From Sulfurisphaera javensis (lineage in GTDB: Archaea > Thermoproteota > Thermoprotei_A > Sulfolobales > Sulfolobaceae), in the NCBI RefSeq assembly GCF_041154675.1, contig NZ_AP031322.1:2505662-2569661 (forward strand): a DNA stretch of 64,000 nucleotides, written 5' to 3'. Shown piece after piece: positions 1 through 10,667 of this stretch (position 1 is the first letter of the stretch; every line of letters begins with the position of its first letter). The position numbers and the translations under genes were made by a program. The notes under the pieces were generated by a model. That model made no database searches and had not been told where the DNA came from. It saw only the letters and a program-made list of their open reading frames with translations.

Positions 1-1909
1 CTTCAGATAGCATTTGTTTCCATTCTTTTTCTGGGTCAACAAGAACTTTTACCCTAGATAGATCTACAACGCCACCTTTCTTGCCTTGTGCATTTAAATC
101 TGGTTTAGTTGATACGTCAAATAACCTTACTCCATCTTTTAGCTGAACTAATATTTTGCTTTTATCTAATGAAAGTGAGAAAAATCTTACGTTTTCAAGA
201 TAAGTGTCTAAGCTTTCGTTATCAAGATCATAAACTAATAATTTACCCAACGTCTCGTCTTGAGATAAATTACCCTTCACTGGGAAAGTTAGTAAAAATA
301 CCTTGTTACCCTTTGCTCCTTCAATTTTTACATAAACATCTTCATCAACTGGGAATGGGATTACCCTATCTTGTATTCCCTCAATTTCAATTTCTTTCTT
401 ATCTTTAATTTCTTCAAGAGGTTGGTTAAATGGGGAATAAACGTTGGCTAATGTAACTAAATAAGGTTTAATTGCCTTCTGAAAACTCATGTTAAATATT
501 ACTTTATCTGCCGTAGGGTCTAAATGCCTAACTGACAGAAAATATAAGTATCTACCATCTGGATCGAAAGAGGGTGAAAAGTCATCGCCATAAGGTGAAG
601 TTATTCTAATTATTTTACCACTCACATTTCCAAGTTTGATTGACCTAGTATAAGGACCTTCTGGGAATGAGTATGCAAACCATTCACTATTAGGATGCCA
701 ATCCATTTCAGTAATTATACCATATTCACTTTTATCAATAAGCTTTGCATTACCACTATCTAGCTCTACAAGCCATAATTCAAGTTTGTTATTTGAGACT
801 AGAAGTTTTTTACCATCTGGTGAAATTTTCATGCTTTCAATTCTTCCTAAATTAACGTTGATTTTCTTTTCGCCATCAAGAGAGAGAATTAATAATTCCC
901 TTTTGTCATTAGTTGCTATTACTTTTCCATCTGGAGTTACTTGGATAGAATAATATTTTACCCCTTGTTTTTCTCCCAATTGATATGCTGGACCTTCAAA
1001 AGGTTTCATTATGAATACTTTACCTCTACTAACAATTGCTAAATATTCATTGCCAATTTTACCATCTGTAATGTAATCAAATGTTGAAACAAAGTGAGGT
1101 TTTCTTTTCTTTCTATCAGTAAATATTGAAATGTCAAGTTTTCTTAACTCGTCTTTCTGAGGATTAAATAAATAAAGATCACCTTTATGTTGAAATACAA
1201 TTAATTTTCCATCGCTAGATGCATTTCTACAATATTCTAAGAATGTGTGTTGTCTTAATTCACTCCCATCGAGGTTTACTGAGTATAAATTTGATTTTCC
1301 ATCATTATCATAAAGGAAATAAACGCGGTTATTAATTATGATTGGCCAACTAATTATTCCGTTTAAAGATAAGAATTTCTTGAAAGTTTTACTATTATCA
1401 AAAGAAATCCAAAATTCTCCTTTTGTACCACCTTTATATCCTTTCCAAAATGGGAGATCTTGATAGCCTCTTGCCACAATAACGACGTTGTCTTTAATTG
1501 TTACGTTTGAAACTATTCCATAATCAAGCCTTTAATATTCCCCAGTTTCTACGTTTATTTTATAAGCGACTGTTGAAAAAGGCGTTTTATAATCAGTTAT
1601 TGCTATAATTTCTTTATCTGAAATCCATTGAGAAACTCTTATTGAAAGGGTGTTAAAATAAGTAATTCTCCTTTCACCATTTTCGTCAATAAGAAAAAGA
1701 TCTGAAACAGATTTCCCTTTATTTAACCAAATTCTGGTAAATACTATACTTCTCTTATCTGGACTTATTTTAGGCCATACTGAAACACCATTACCACTAG
1801 TTACTCTACTTGCAGTCCCTTTACTTATGTCGTAAATCCAAATGTCATCATCTGTAGTAAAAGCAATTAAATTTTCTTTAATATCTGGAAACATGTAATA
1901 TCCTTTCAT
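1..1909 (-). pseudogene. Tricorn protease, N-terminal propeller part, interrupted by an in-frame stop; runs off the window
   Basis: Reads from 1909 towards position 1. The first 125 codons (motifs DDDIWIYDISKG, RRITYF) end at a TAA at 1534-1532. The same frame then stays open and continues the family pattern: FWKGYKGGTKGEFWISF, YSVNLDG, LYLFNPQ, and near the window edge KVLVDPEKEW, which precedes the C1 helical domain in tricorn. Tricorn is a cytosolic hexameric S41-type protease of more than 1000 residues that degrades proteasome products. Its two N-terminal propellers gate substrate, and this window covers about the first 635 codons. The serine protease core lies outside. The single nonsense codon means the gene is dead, read through, or misread in sequencing. 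No frameshift is needed to join the halves. The family assignment is secure; its functional state is not. Confidence 0.82.
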
Positions 1910-1963
1910 ATATTAGGAAATTTGAGTTACATTATAAAAAATTATTGAAATGAATGTGCTTAC

Positions 1964-3253
1964 TTACGTTAATTCATAAAAAATTCTATCAGAAGAGATG
2001 AGATAAAGGAAAATTGAAGTTGGAATTATTATCGTGTCATTTTTCTTTTCAAATTCATCTAATGAGAGAACGTAACTAGGTAAAGATGAGATTCTTTTTA
2101 TATTTCTCTCCCATTTTACTTCAATTCCAATTTTACCTACTAGAAAATCAATTTCTTTACCACTCTTAAAGAAAGTATATGTTGCTTCACCATACTCTCT
2201 AGCTAAATGTTCTCCAACTACTCCCTCTATTAAGATTGGTATTTCGTGATTCTCAAGATCTCCACCTATGCTGTATCTTTTCATTACTCTAAATAAGAAA
2301 GGATCAAGAAAGTACACTTTTTTAAAAGATTTGAAGTTAATTTTCCCCGTATCAATTTCTTTCTTCCTAAAGATTCTAATAATGAAGAGTTTTTCCATTG
2401 TTTCTAGGTAATCCGAAACTGTGTTATGTGAAACTGAAATTTCTTTAGCTATTGTATTATCCGAAATTCTACTCCCAATACTTTCAACTATTTTTCTAAC
2501 TATTTGCTTAAAAAGAAGTTCGTCCTTATTTGCCTTTAAAATTTCTGAAAGAATTGCATCTTTATAAATTTCGTAAAGGGAAATTGGATCGTTAACTAAA
2601 TTAGTTGCAAAATAACCGCCTTTTTTAACATATTCAAGTAATGCCTTATTTAACTCAGATATGTAAGGGAGAAGTCTAACAGAGTATTCAAAAATTTTAT
2701 CTCTTTCATAAACTTTGACAGTAGGCACTTCTAGTCTTTTATAGAAAATATTAAAATAATTTCGAAAGTTCAAAGGATAAAATATAACTTTTTGTATTGG
2801 TCTACCCGGTAAAGTTTCTTTGTAAAGATTTACTGAAGAGGAACCAGTGACATATACTAAGGAATTTTTAAAGTAACCGGCATTGAATAAGTGAAGTAAA
2901 CCAATATTCCAGTCCTTGACAGACGTTATTTCATCAAGGAAAATATAACTTTCTTCCCCACTGTTTATCAACGTTCTATATTCATGAACAAGTTCTATTA
3001 ACTCTTCCTTTTTTGAGAGAGCATCACACGAAAAGAAAAGTATTTTCTCTGGTTTAACCCCTTTCTCAAGAAAGTTTTTTATTGTAAGTTTAATGAAAGT
3101 TGTTTTCCCTACTTGTCTTGGACCTAAGATAAGGGAATTTTGAGAGAGAGAAGGGATGTAAATTTTACCCTTTTTTACATTTTCATCGTCATAAATTTTC
3201 TTGGAATCGATCCACCAAGGGTTTTGAAAGCTCATTTGAGAATATAGTGACAC
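1964..3253 (-). CDS. AAA-type ATPase with C-terminal DUF4143-like domain
   Basis: A 429-residue protein. It has a Walker A motif GPRQVGKTT near residue 45 and a Walker B-like YIFLDEI near residue 105, followed by an ATPase core with conserved LPGRP. A winged-helix-like stretch (ISDNTIAKEISVSHNTVSDYLE) follows, and then a C-terminal nuclease-like fold with KSGKEIDFLVG and IEVKWE. This order is that of the bacterial and archaeal 'ATP-binding protein, DUF4143' family, whose cellular role is unknown. The C-terminal E/D-K pattern resembles a PD-(D/E)XK-like fold (inference). It stands alone on its strand between the ABC genes and tricorn. Its promoter region carries two palindromic repeats (3284-3341), suggesting regulation by a dedicated repressor or by itself. 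Confidence 0.85.
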   Translation of the reverse strand: MSLYSQMSFQNPWWIDSKKIYDDENVKKGKIYIPSLSQNSLILGPRQVGKTTFIKLTIKNFLEKGVKPEKILFFSCDALSKKEELIELVHEYRTLINSGEESYIFLDEITSVKDWNIGLLHLFNAGYFKNSLVYVTGSSSVNLYKETLPGRPIQKVIFYPLNFRNYFNIFYKRLEVPTVKVYERDKIFEYSVRLLPYISELNKALLEYVKKGGYFATNLVNDPISLYEIYKDAILSEILKANKDELLFKQIVRKIVESIGSRISDNTIAKEISVSHNTVSDYLETMEKLFIIRIFRKKEIDTGKINFKSFKKVYFLDPFLFRVMKRYSIGGDLENHEIPILIEGVVGEHLAREYGEATYTFFKSGKEIDFLVGKIGIEVKWERNIKRISSLPSYVLSLDEFEKKNDTIIIPTSIFLYLISSDRIFYELT

Positions 3254-3283
3254 TGATAATTATCTGTCAACTTTTATTTAAAT

Positions 3284-3341
3284 CTTGTCATATTGTTGAC
3301 AAGTTTTCCGTAAATTTTGTCATTTAATTGACAAGTTTTCC
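3284..3341 (-). promoter_or_regulatory. Two palindromic direct repeats upstream of the DUF4143 ATPase gene
   Basis: Two near-identical 26-base units start at 3284 and 3316, a 32-base period. Each holds an inverted repeat of the TTGTCA / TGACAA type and ends in AAGTTTTCC. The first palindrome reads CTTGTCATATTGTTGACAAG. A half site (CTGTCAAC) lies at 3264-3271. Between the half site and the first palindrome is an AT-rich TATA-like stretch (ATTTAAAT, about 3275-3282) suited to the minus-strand gene. Palindromes just upstream of the TATA box are typical of archaeal operators or activator sites; which one is unknown. Confidence 0.55.
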
Positions 3342-3357
3342 ATTATCTTCATAGAGA

Positions 3358-4686
3358 TTATATTTCCTTCATAATGTAGTTTTCAATTGCTTTTCTCCAA
3401 CTTACAAATAACAAGGCTAAGTTAGATATTACGATAAAGAGAATAACGTAAAGAGGGAAGAACATGAAAAATACTGTTATAAGTAACATGTAAATTGAAA
3501 GAACAAGTCCGAACAAGGAAGTTTTTCCAAGTGTTATTCTCTCCATTACAATTCCTTGTTTAGAAATAATTGGAGAGTACATCAATGTGTATGTAAGTGT
3601 TATAAAGAAAAGTGGAAGAGAAAGAATTAATAAAGTCTCTTCAATATTGCCTAATATCGATGATACGACAATTAAAGGAAAAGTTACAAGGTATAGGGGT
3701 ATGAGTTTTGAAGCAATATAATATCTGATAAACGTTCTTTCATCCATAACAGTTATATAAATCCAGACTGCCTCACCGACCAAAGAAAACTGGGAATACA
3801 CCATGATGTTAAAAAGGAGACTTACGTTAACTATTAACACTCCTATATTTATATTTTGAATCGTAAATATGGGAATTCCTCTAAGCAGATCTTCAAAGAC
3901 GTAATAAATTACTGACAATATTGAGGAAAGGATCAAGTACCCTCTTAAGTTCACGGAAACTAATCCAGTATGACCAGCTATTCTTATATTTTTCTTTAAC
4001 ATTGACATAAAAATTGAAGATGAAAATGCAATTTCTTTTCTTCTTCCTCCTAAAACTAAAACATTTAGTTGTGTAGGAATTGTATAGTACTTAAAGTAAA
4101 ATGGTATAGTAAGTATGGAGAAAGCAATATAAGTATAATAACCTATGAAGTCACCGTAAATTACAGATAATGGAGATAATGGGAACTTAAACAAAAAGGA
4201 TAGGAACCATAACTCTATCACGAGAATTATTATCCACCTATATTTTGAAAATTTGTTCGTGATTACATTAAGTGTGGTAAAAGAAATTGCCAATGAGATA
4301 ACAAAAGGTAATGAATACACACCCATAATAAAGATGAGAAAAATAAAAGTGGGTAATGAAAAAGTTAACAAATTGAGAATAATAGAAAAGATAAAGAAAG
4401 CTAATGCAAAATCTTTCTTATCTGCTGGTATTGTGAATAGAAAGTCAAAGTCGGATTTATCATATAATAGAGGACCAGCAGGATTACCTATACTACCTAC
4501 TAGTTGTATAGTAAGTAAGAAAAAGAACATTAGAAGATATAAAGCTAGGAGTGAAACCGAAGTTTCTTTTAAATATCGAAATGAAAATGCAGTTATAACA
4601 TACACAGCTATGATAAGGCTATTAGCTATTATGAGAGGGATACTAAATCTAGTTTTTAACTTTAGTTTCACAATTTTCCATATCAT
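3358..4686 (-). CDS. ABC-2-type exporter permease, multi-spanning membrane protein
   Basis: A 442-residue, very hydrophobic protein with about ten to twelve predicted membrane segments from residue 15 to the C-terminus and short positively charged loops (GGRRKE near residue 215). It follows an ABC ATPase whose stop codon overlaps its start by 4 bases (ATGA), so the two are translationally coupled and almost certainly form one exporter. No solute-binding protein is present, which fits an ABC-2-type exporter rather than an importer. The substrate cannot be read from the sequence. Such pairs in Sulfolobales are usually annotated only as ABC transporters. Confidence 0.8.
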   Translation of the reverse strand: MIWKIVKLKLKTRFSIPLIIANSLIIAVYVITAFSFRYLKETSVSLLALYLLMFFFLLTIQLVGSIGNPAGPLLYDKSDFDFLFTIPADKKDFALAFFIFSIILNLLTFSLPTFIFLIFIMGVYSLPFVISLAISFTTLNVITNKFSKYRWIIILVIELWFLSFLFKFPLSPLSVIYGDFIGYYTYIAFSILTIPFYFKYYTIPTQLNVLVLGGRRKEIAFSSSIFMSMLKKNIRIAGHTGLVSVNLRGYLILSSILSVIYYVFEDLLRGIPIFTIQNINIGVLIVNVSLLFNIMVYSQFSLVGEAVWIYITVMDERTFIRYYIASKLIPLYLVTFPLIVVSSILGNIEETLLILSLPLFFITLTYTLMYSPIISKQGIVMERITLGKTSLFGLVLSIYMLLITVFFMFFPLYVILFIVISNLALLFVSWRKAIENYIMKEI

Positions 4687-5402
4687 ATTTGAGGTCCTTT
4701 TGTCAATATTCTTGCTACTATACTCTCTATTGGCTCATTCTCATTTCCCATTTTTCTTAACTCTTCTATTGTACCACTCCATATAACTCTACCGTGGTTA
4801 ATTATGATAGCATTAGTAGCTAATCTAGTTGCAATCGACATTATGTGAGTTGAAACTAAAAGTGTTGAAGTTACGAAATTTTTTAAGATAGAGATCACAA
4901 GCTCTTGAGTAGGAATATCTAAGTAGTTTAAAGGTTCATCAAGTAAAATTATTTCCGGATTATGAAGTAAAGTCATTGCTATTGAAAGCTTTTGTAAATT
5001 TCCTCTTGAAAGCTTTCCAGCCTCAGTGTACATGTATTCTTTAAGATTTAAGAGATAAATCATTTCTAAAGCTCTTTGTCTTGGATTTGGTAAACCACGT
5101 AAAGAGGCAATATATTCAAGGTTTTCTAAAACTGTAAGAACACGATAAGGCATAGCATCTTCTGGTAAATAACCAAGAATCTTTTTTACCTCCTTTGATG
5201 TAGGACTCATTCCTTTAATTTTCACATTCCCAAGATCTGGGGTTAAGAGTCCAGCTAAGATCTTTAAGGTTGTTGATTTTCCTGCCCCATTTGGACCAAT
5301 TAATGCATATTTCCCACCACAAGGAATTGAGAATGATAATCCATCTAATGCAGTAACGTTTCCAAATTTCTTAACTACATTTTCAAGTTCTATGCATTCC
5401 AC
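4683..5402 (-). CDS. ABC transporter ATP-binding protein
   Basis: A 239-residue nucleotide-binding subunit with the full motif set: Walker [10 protein letters not shown], signature [10 protein letters not shown] (a variant of LSGGQ), Walker B IILLDEP and H-loop STHI. Length and motif order match the CcmA/NatA-type ATPases of ABC-2 exporters. It is the first gene of a two-gene operon with the permease at 3358-4686 and overlaps it by 4 bases. It is divergent from the frameshifted ATPase gene at 5537, with 134 bases between them that must carry both promoters. Confidence 0.92.
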   Translation of the reverse strand: MECIELENVVKKFGNVTALDGLSFSIPCGGKYALIGPNGAGKSTTLKILAGLLTPDLGNVKIKGMSPTSKEVKKILGYLPEDAMPYRVLTVLENLEYIASLRGLPNPRQRALEMIYLLNLKEYMYTEAGKLSRGNLQKLSIAMTLLHNPEIILLDEPLNYLDIPTQELVISILKNFVTSTLLVSTHIMSIATRLATNAIIINHGRVIWSGTIEELRKMGNENEPIESIVARILTKGPQI

Positions 5403-5518
5403 ATTTTAAAGTACCGGTTGAAGATAAAAAGATTTTTGAAACTAAGATATTTTCCTTTCCTTTTAAGTATGAAGAATGCTCTTCTTCTATTAAATTTTTT
5501 AAATTACGAAAAAGATAC

Positions 5519-6560
<1,042 letters not shown>

Positions 6561-6686
6561 TATCTCTTGTAAATTCTCCTTTACTGCCATCAATTAAATT
6601 GACATTAACGAGTTTGTTCTGTATAGTAGAAGTTACGAGGAATTTTAAGAAAAATTTAAAAATTTGATTGTAAAAAAGCTTAACAT

Positions 6687-7634
6687 ATGAAAACTCTCTT
6701 CGCTGTTGCAATATTATTTATAGTTATAATAGCAGTAGTATTATACTATGATCAAGGAAAACTTAATTTTTTGACTTACAATAAGACGACGTCAACTTTG
6801 ACAACAACTACTGTTTCTGAAGCAAAGTCTCCTCCATCACCTATTTATCCTACCAACATGAAAGTAACGTTCATTAACATAACTTACAGCTACGGTTTAG
6901 CCTACTATAACAATATAGGAGTTTATACGATGACAATAAATGGTCAAGAAGTCACGGGAACTTCAAGAGCTGTACTTGCAGTATTTATTCAAATAACATA
7001 TGAAGGAAATTCTCAACTAAATGTATCTCCTAGTAACTTCCATTTAGTTTGCTATTACGGTACTCCGGGTAATTATAATATCTCAACAATTAATGCCACG
7101 TTTAAGCTAATCAAAGGACTACCCGGCATTTATTTACATCAAGTCACATTAACTAAAGGTGAAAGCACGGAAGGTAATGTGGTTTTCCTCCCGTTTGTAA
7201 ATGCAAATGCGTCATACATGTTAGAATATGTTAATAACGGAAATGTGTTATTTAGAATTCCTATAAAACCAAACGTATATCTTTACGTGTTTCAAGGGAT
7301 TAAAATTAACAATGAACCAGGGAGGAACTTATTAGTAATTATACAGAGCGTTTCCCCACCAATATCTGCAAGCATAGAACCCGGTCTTAGTGTAATAAAA
7401 AATGGTACAATAATCAATATTACTTTTCAGATAGAGAATGTATGTACTAGATATGGTTATGAGTTATCATTTTATGGAGTATTTCCAGTATTTCCAACGA
7501 ATATTAGTAATCCTCACTTACTCCTCCCACCAGACTCAGTGAAGTACTTAACATTAAGAATAAAAGTATTGCCCAACCTAGACTATTACGGACCGCTTAT
7601 CATAAATTTAGCCTTCTCACCAGTAGGATATTAG
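6687..7634 (+). CDS. Secreted or membrane-anchored hypothetical protein
   Basis: A 315-residue protein with an N-terminal membrane segment (residues 3-21), then a short basic and Thr/Ser-rich stalk, then about 260 residues of beta-rich sequence with many Asn-X-Ser/Thr sites. This is the look of an extracytoplasmic glycosylated protein of Sulfolobales. No catalytic motif was recognised. A TATA-like AATTTAAAAA at about 6652 lies roughly 28 bases before the ATG, so the mRNA is probably leaderless. It ends directly against the isochorismatase relic on the other strand. Confidence 0.75.
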   Translation: MKTLFAVAILFIVIIAVVLYYDQGKLNFLTYNKTTSTLTTTTVSEAKSPPSPIYPTNMKVTFINITYSYGLAYYNNIGVYTMTINGQEVTGTSRAVLAVFIQITYEGNSQLNVSPSNFHLVCYYGTPGNYNISTINATFKLIKGLPGIYLHQVTLTKGESTEGNVVFLPFVNANASYMLEYVNNGNVLFRIPIKPNVYLYVFQGIKINNEPGRNLLVIIQSVSPPISASIEPGLSVIKNGTIINITFQIENVCTRYGYELSFYGVFPVFPTNISNPHLLLPPDSVKYLTLRIKVLPNLDYYGPLIINLAFSPVGY

Positions 7635-8098
7635 TTAAGAACTCCACCTCTCAATAATATCCTTGTTATCAAGAACTAACATTAATCTTTGAAGATTTTG
7701 CAACGACCTTTCATGAGCTGATTTATCTGATGAAGATACTGCTTCCTTAGCAATTACTGGTAAGAAACCTAAGGCTTGAGCATGTCTAGCAGAAGTTTCT
7801 ACTCCAATATCAGTAACGATTCCAGTAAAGACAATTGTAGTAATTCCAACGTTTCTTATAGTCATTTTCATAGTAAATGCAACGTCATCCATAAATAAGG
7901 TCGTATGATTGAAATTTATCCGTTGCATTCTCAATGAAAATGACTATAACATCAATTCAAAGTTTGTTCCAACAAAAATACTTGGTGTGTTTTTATTAAG
8001 TACAACATCTCCAGGCTGAGGATATACTTCTTTGACTATATCTCCGGGATTAAAAGATCTTCTAAAAGCTGGGTTTTGAAATCTCTCTGGTAAAGGAG
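7635..8098 (-). pseudogene. Isochorismatase-family hydrolase, N-terminally truncated and split by a MITE
   Basis: The minus strand from about 8098 reads [19 protein letters not shown], then [20 protein letters not shown] and ELML, then a stop created by an inserted element. After the element the frame resumes with [34 protein letters not shown] and a normal C-terminus. This is the second half of an isochorismatase/nicotinamidase-like hydrolase. The N-terminal part with the first catalytic Asp is missing. Removing the 88-bp element (7859-7946) and one TA copy restores ELML-RNVGI in frame, so the insertion is recent relative to the loss of the N-terminus or the gene was already partial. Confidence 0.8.
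7859..7946. mobile_element. 88-bp MITE related to the IS630-type element at 36.1 kb
   Basis: The ends are inverted repeats beginning TAGTCATTTTCAT on both sides and continuing to AATGCAACG. TA dinucleotides flank it (7857-7858 and 7947-7948), giving an empty site TTAAGA that restores the interrupted isochorismatase reading frame. The terminal repeat matches, with few mismatches, the left end of the larger element at 36111 (TAGTCTTTTTCATTGAAAAT). TA target duplication fits the IS630/Tc1-mariner superfamily. The element is too short to code for anything. Confidence 0.85.
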
Positions 8099-8400
8099 TT
8101 AATATCTGCTGAAGTTATTGATTTAAGAACTCTAGTACCGTTAGATGAGGAAACCATTGTTAAGTCTGCTAAAAAACTGGGAGAGTTCTGATAGTTGATG
8201 AAGATTATATGAGCTATGGCATGACTGGTGAGATTGCTTTTCGAATTCAAGCTAAAGCATTAAAAGACCTTAAAGTTCCAATAGTTAGAGTTGCTAACCC
8301 TGATGTTCCAATACCTTTCTCTGAACCTCTCGAAAATACTGTTATACCAAGTGTTGATAGAATATACTCAGAGGCTAAGAGGTTAGTTCAAAGTAGTTAA
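8099..8400 (+). pseudogene. C-terminal remnant of a 2-oxoacid dehydrogenase E1-beta (transketolase-like) subunit
   Basis: One frame gives [20 protein letters not shown] and a second gives RVLIVDEDYMSYGMTGEIAF followed by PIVRVANPDVPIPFSEPLE to a stop at 8398-8400. Together these are the conserved C-terminal swivel domain of E1-beta of pyruvate / branched-chain 2-oxoacid dehydrogenases. The two frames join at a run of six A (8171-8176) where one more A would be needed. The thiamine-binding N-terminal two thirds are absent. It abuts the isochorismatase remnant head to head, so a rearrangement joined two unrelated gene fragments here. Confidence 0.8.
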
Positions 8401-8630
8401 TTTTCTTTTTATCTTTTTTCTCAGTTTGAACTTTTGTTCATTCCAGCAAAGTTACTTCGTTTCCTTTAGATTCATATATGAAGTGTAAATTGCTGATGAA
8501 ATAACTAACATATTAAACGCATTTAACACATTCTACGTCAAATCTATTTGAATTAATTTAACTAATGTTCATCATTATCTAAACTCTTTTCCCTTATTCT
8601 TTGAAAGCTTCTTGAATTATCCATGTTAGC

Positions 8631-9746
8631 TTATTTCAAGGCATTTAAAATGCAATCGTAAATTTCACTCACTTTCCTCACATTCTTAATATTGACTTTT
8701 TCATTAGGATTATGTGCTTCTTCTCCCGGACCAATATTTATTACTTGGGTCATAAAAAATACAGCATCATATCTAATTTGAGAAACTAACTTTGCTGGGT
8801 TTATTGAAATGGCTCTTTTTACACATTCTTCAGCAATTTTAACCAATTCTGATTTTTCATCAATCTTATACCCTGGCACATTAGATTTTATGCTAAATTC
8901 AAAGTCTATGTTAAGTTGTCTTCCAATGTCATTAATGAATTTTTTGACTTCTTCCTCAACCTCTTCCTCCTCTGGTGAAATTGATCTATAAAAACTGAAG
9001 GTAAATTCACCAGGAACAATGCCATCATTATCACTACTGTTTATAGTATAACCACCGAGGTTCAATGAGATTCTCTTATTTTTTCTCTTTATGTATCCCC
9101 CATAAACTTTTTCAATCTCTAATGCAAATTTAGAAGCTTTTAAAAATGCATTATCTCCTCCAATACTAGCATGAGCTTGTTTTCCTTTAACTTTTATAAA
9201 ACCTCTAATTATTCCATAATGACCAATGAAGATGTTTGGAAAGCTTGGCTCTCCAATAATTACATACTTTGGTGAGACTTTTCTTTTCTCTATAAGGTAT
9301 TTAGTACCTATTCCTCCGCTTTCCTCATCTGGTACTAATGATATTTCTACTGGTACCTTAGCTTTACTTAACGTTAAGTACATGCTTACAATTCCTCCTT
9401 TCATATCCGATGTCCCTCTTCCATAAGCATAATCATCAACAATTTTTAGTTTAAATGGATATGTTAACCATCCCTCCTCAGGTGGAACTACATCATAATG
9501 AGCATTGAAATGAACTAAAGGTTCTTTATCATTTTTAGCTAAGACAATATACCTTTTATATCCCTTATTTCTTGGATAATAAATATAATTTCTGTTAACA
9601 TACTCATCATCAATTTCTATTATCTCTACTGTAAATCCTATTTCTTTCAGTAAGTCTCTTAAGTAGCTTGAAATTTCCGAGTAATTCTCCCCAGGGGGAT
9701 TTACTGTTTTGAAAGATACAAGGTCAGAAAGTAATTTCTCTATCAT
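8631..9746 (-). CDS. M20-family metallopeptidase / deacylase
   Basis: A 371-residue dizinc hydrolase. Metal and catalytic motifs are in order: HFNAHYDVVPP (His, Asp), YGRGTSDMKGG (bridging Asp), PDEESGG (catalytic Glu and metal Glu), GEPS, and a C-terminal AHNPNEKVN with the last metal His. The dimerisation domain (GHYGIIRGFIKVKGKQAHAS) lies in the middle, as in ArgE/DapE/CPG2. The exact substrate (N-acyl amino acid or peptide) cannot be told from motifs. It is the last gene of the run permease - FAD oxidase - DUF1177 - M20, so it probably releases an amino acid or similar unit from an imported compound. Confidence 0.88.
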   Translation of the reverse strand: MIEKLLSDLVSFKTVNPPGENYSEISSYLRDLLKEIGFTVEIIEIDDEYVNRNYIYYPRNKGYKRYIVLAKNDKEPLVHFNAHYDVVPPEEGWLTYPFKLKIVDDYAYGRGTSDMKGGIVSMYLTLSKAKVPVEISLVPDEESGGIGTKYLIEKRKVSPKYVIIGEPSFPNIFIGHYGIIRGFIKVKGKQAHASIGGDNAFLKASKFALEIEKVYGGYIKRKNKRISLNLGGYTINSSDNDGIVPGEFTFSFYRSISPEEEEVEEEVKKFINDIGRQLNIDFEFSIKSNVPGYKIDEKSELVKIAEECVKRAISINPAKLVSQIRYDAVFFMTQVINIGPGEEAHNPNEKVNIKNVRKVSEIYDCILNALK

Positions 9747-9782
9747 TTTTCTCCCAATGGTTTTAAGTATTTCCTAACTTTA

Positions 9783-10667
9783 TCACGTTCTTTTTACTTT
9801 AATTAAGTTTGATTTTCCTAATTTTTCCTCTAACTCCTTTAATTCTTCTTCATTATATACTTTTCCACCTTTTTCTACATACTTTATCATCTCTAAGCAA
9901 AATCTTGAAGCGTGTTCTAGCATGTTAATATTTAATACTCCTGTTACATACCCCGGGATTACTTGTTTTGATACTGTTGCAATTCCTATTACTGGTGAGT
10001 TTGTGTATAACCAGGGTGAAACCAAAGTACTTATGTGATAAACCTTAAAATCTATTGGTGTTAAATCCCCTGTTGTTAAAGGTATAAAATAAATTTCATG
10101 TCCAGTAATTCTATTGTAAATCTCAATTACATTATCGTCTAGCTTGAGAATATATCCATCTTTAATAACATGAGTTAATGCAAAGTCGTCATATTTTGCA
10201 ATTATATTCCCTTTTGTAGAGTCTATTGATAAAATTAAGTCTGCTTTTGGATCTACCTCTTCCTTTAGTGCATCATTAAAATCTATTAAAGGTACCATGA
10301 AGTTAAAGGGCTTGTGAGAAATTAATTTAGCATTTAATGAAATGTTAGTAATTATTGAGATGTCTATATCAAATTCTATTCCTTTTTGCATTAAATTTAC
10401 TAGTTCGAGAAGTGCAGTTAAGGAAACTATAGCTCCATCTGCATCAGATACTAATCCCTTGTTTTCTTTCATTTGTATTGCTCCCAATCTTCCTAAAATT
10501 TCTATTCTTTGTTTACCTCCCCCTTTATAGTAAGCTTTTACATAAGTAACTTCACCTATCTTTTTCTCTTCATATTCAATATCCTTTGGAATTTTTCTCT
10601 TTAGTAACTCCAAAGGGTTATTTGATTCTAATAAGTCAATTACATCAAGTAAAGTTTTCAAAATCAT
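9783..10667 (-). CDS. DUF1177-family protein
   Basis: A 294-residue protein. It keeps the signature blocks I know from DUF1177: GLVSDADGAIVSLTALLEL, DLILSIDSTKGN, a central TG..I.FIPLTTGDLTPIDF segment, and SPVIGIATVSKQVIPGYVTG. The family has no established reaction. Its fold is suggested to resemble metallohydrolases, and its genes usually sit beside peptidases and transporters. That is also true here: it overlaps the FAD oxidase gene by 4 bases at its start and lies 36 bases before the M20 gene. A role in breaking down an imported peptide-like or amino-acid-derived compound is inferred from context only. Confidence 0.75.
   Translation of the reverse strand: MILKTLLDVIDLLESNNPLELLKRKIPKDIEYEEKKIGEVTYVKAYYKGGGKQRIEILGRLGAIQMKENKGLVSDADGAIVSLTALLELVNLMQKGIEFDIDISIITNISLNAKLISHKPFNFMVPLIDFNDALKEEVDPKADLILSIDSTKGNIIAKYDDFALTHVIKDGYILKLDDNVIEIYNRITGHEIYFIPLTTGDLTPIDFKVYHISTLVSPWLYTNSPVIGIATVSKQVIPGYVTGVLNINMLEHASRFCLEMIKYVEKGGKVYNEEELKELEEKLGKSNLIKVKRT

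Noticed and set aside
109..408. Plus-strand frame of 99 codons
   Set aside because: It is the shadow of the tricorn frame on the minus strand, which is clearly conserved.
4253..4786. Plus-strand frame of 177 codons
   Set aside because: Antisense to the ABC permease and ATPase, both certain; low-complexity Lys/Ile composition.
8062..8250. Minus-strand frame of 62 codons
   Set aside because: Antisense to the E1-beta relic, whose codons are conserved on the plus strand.
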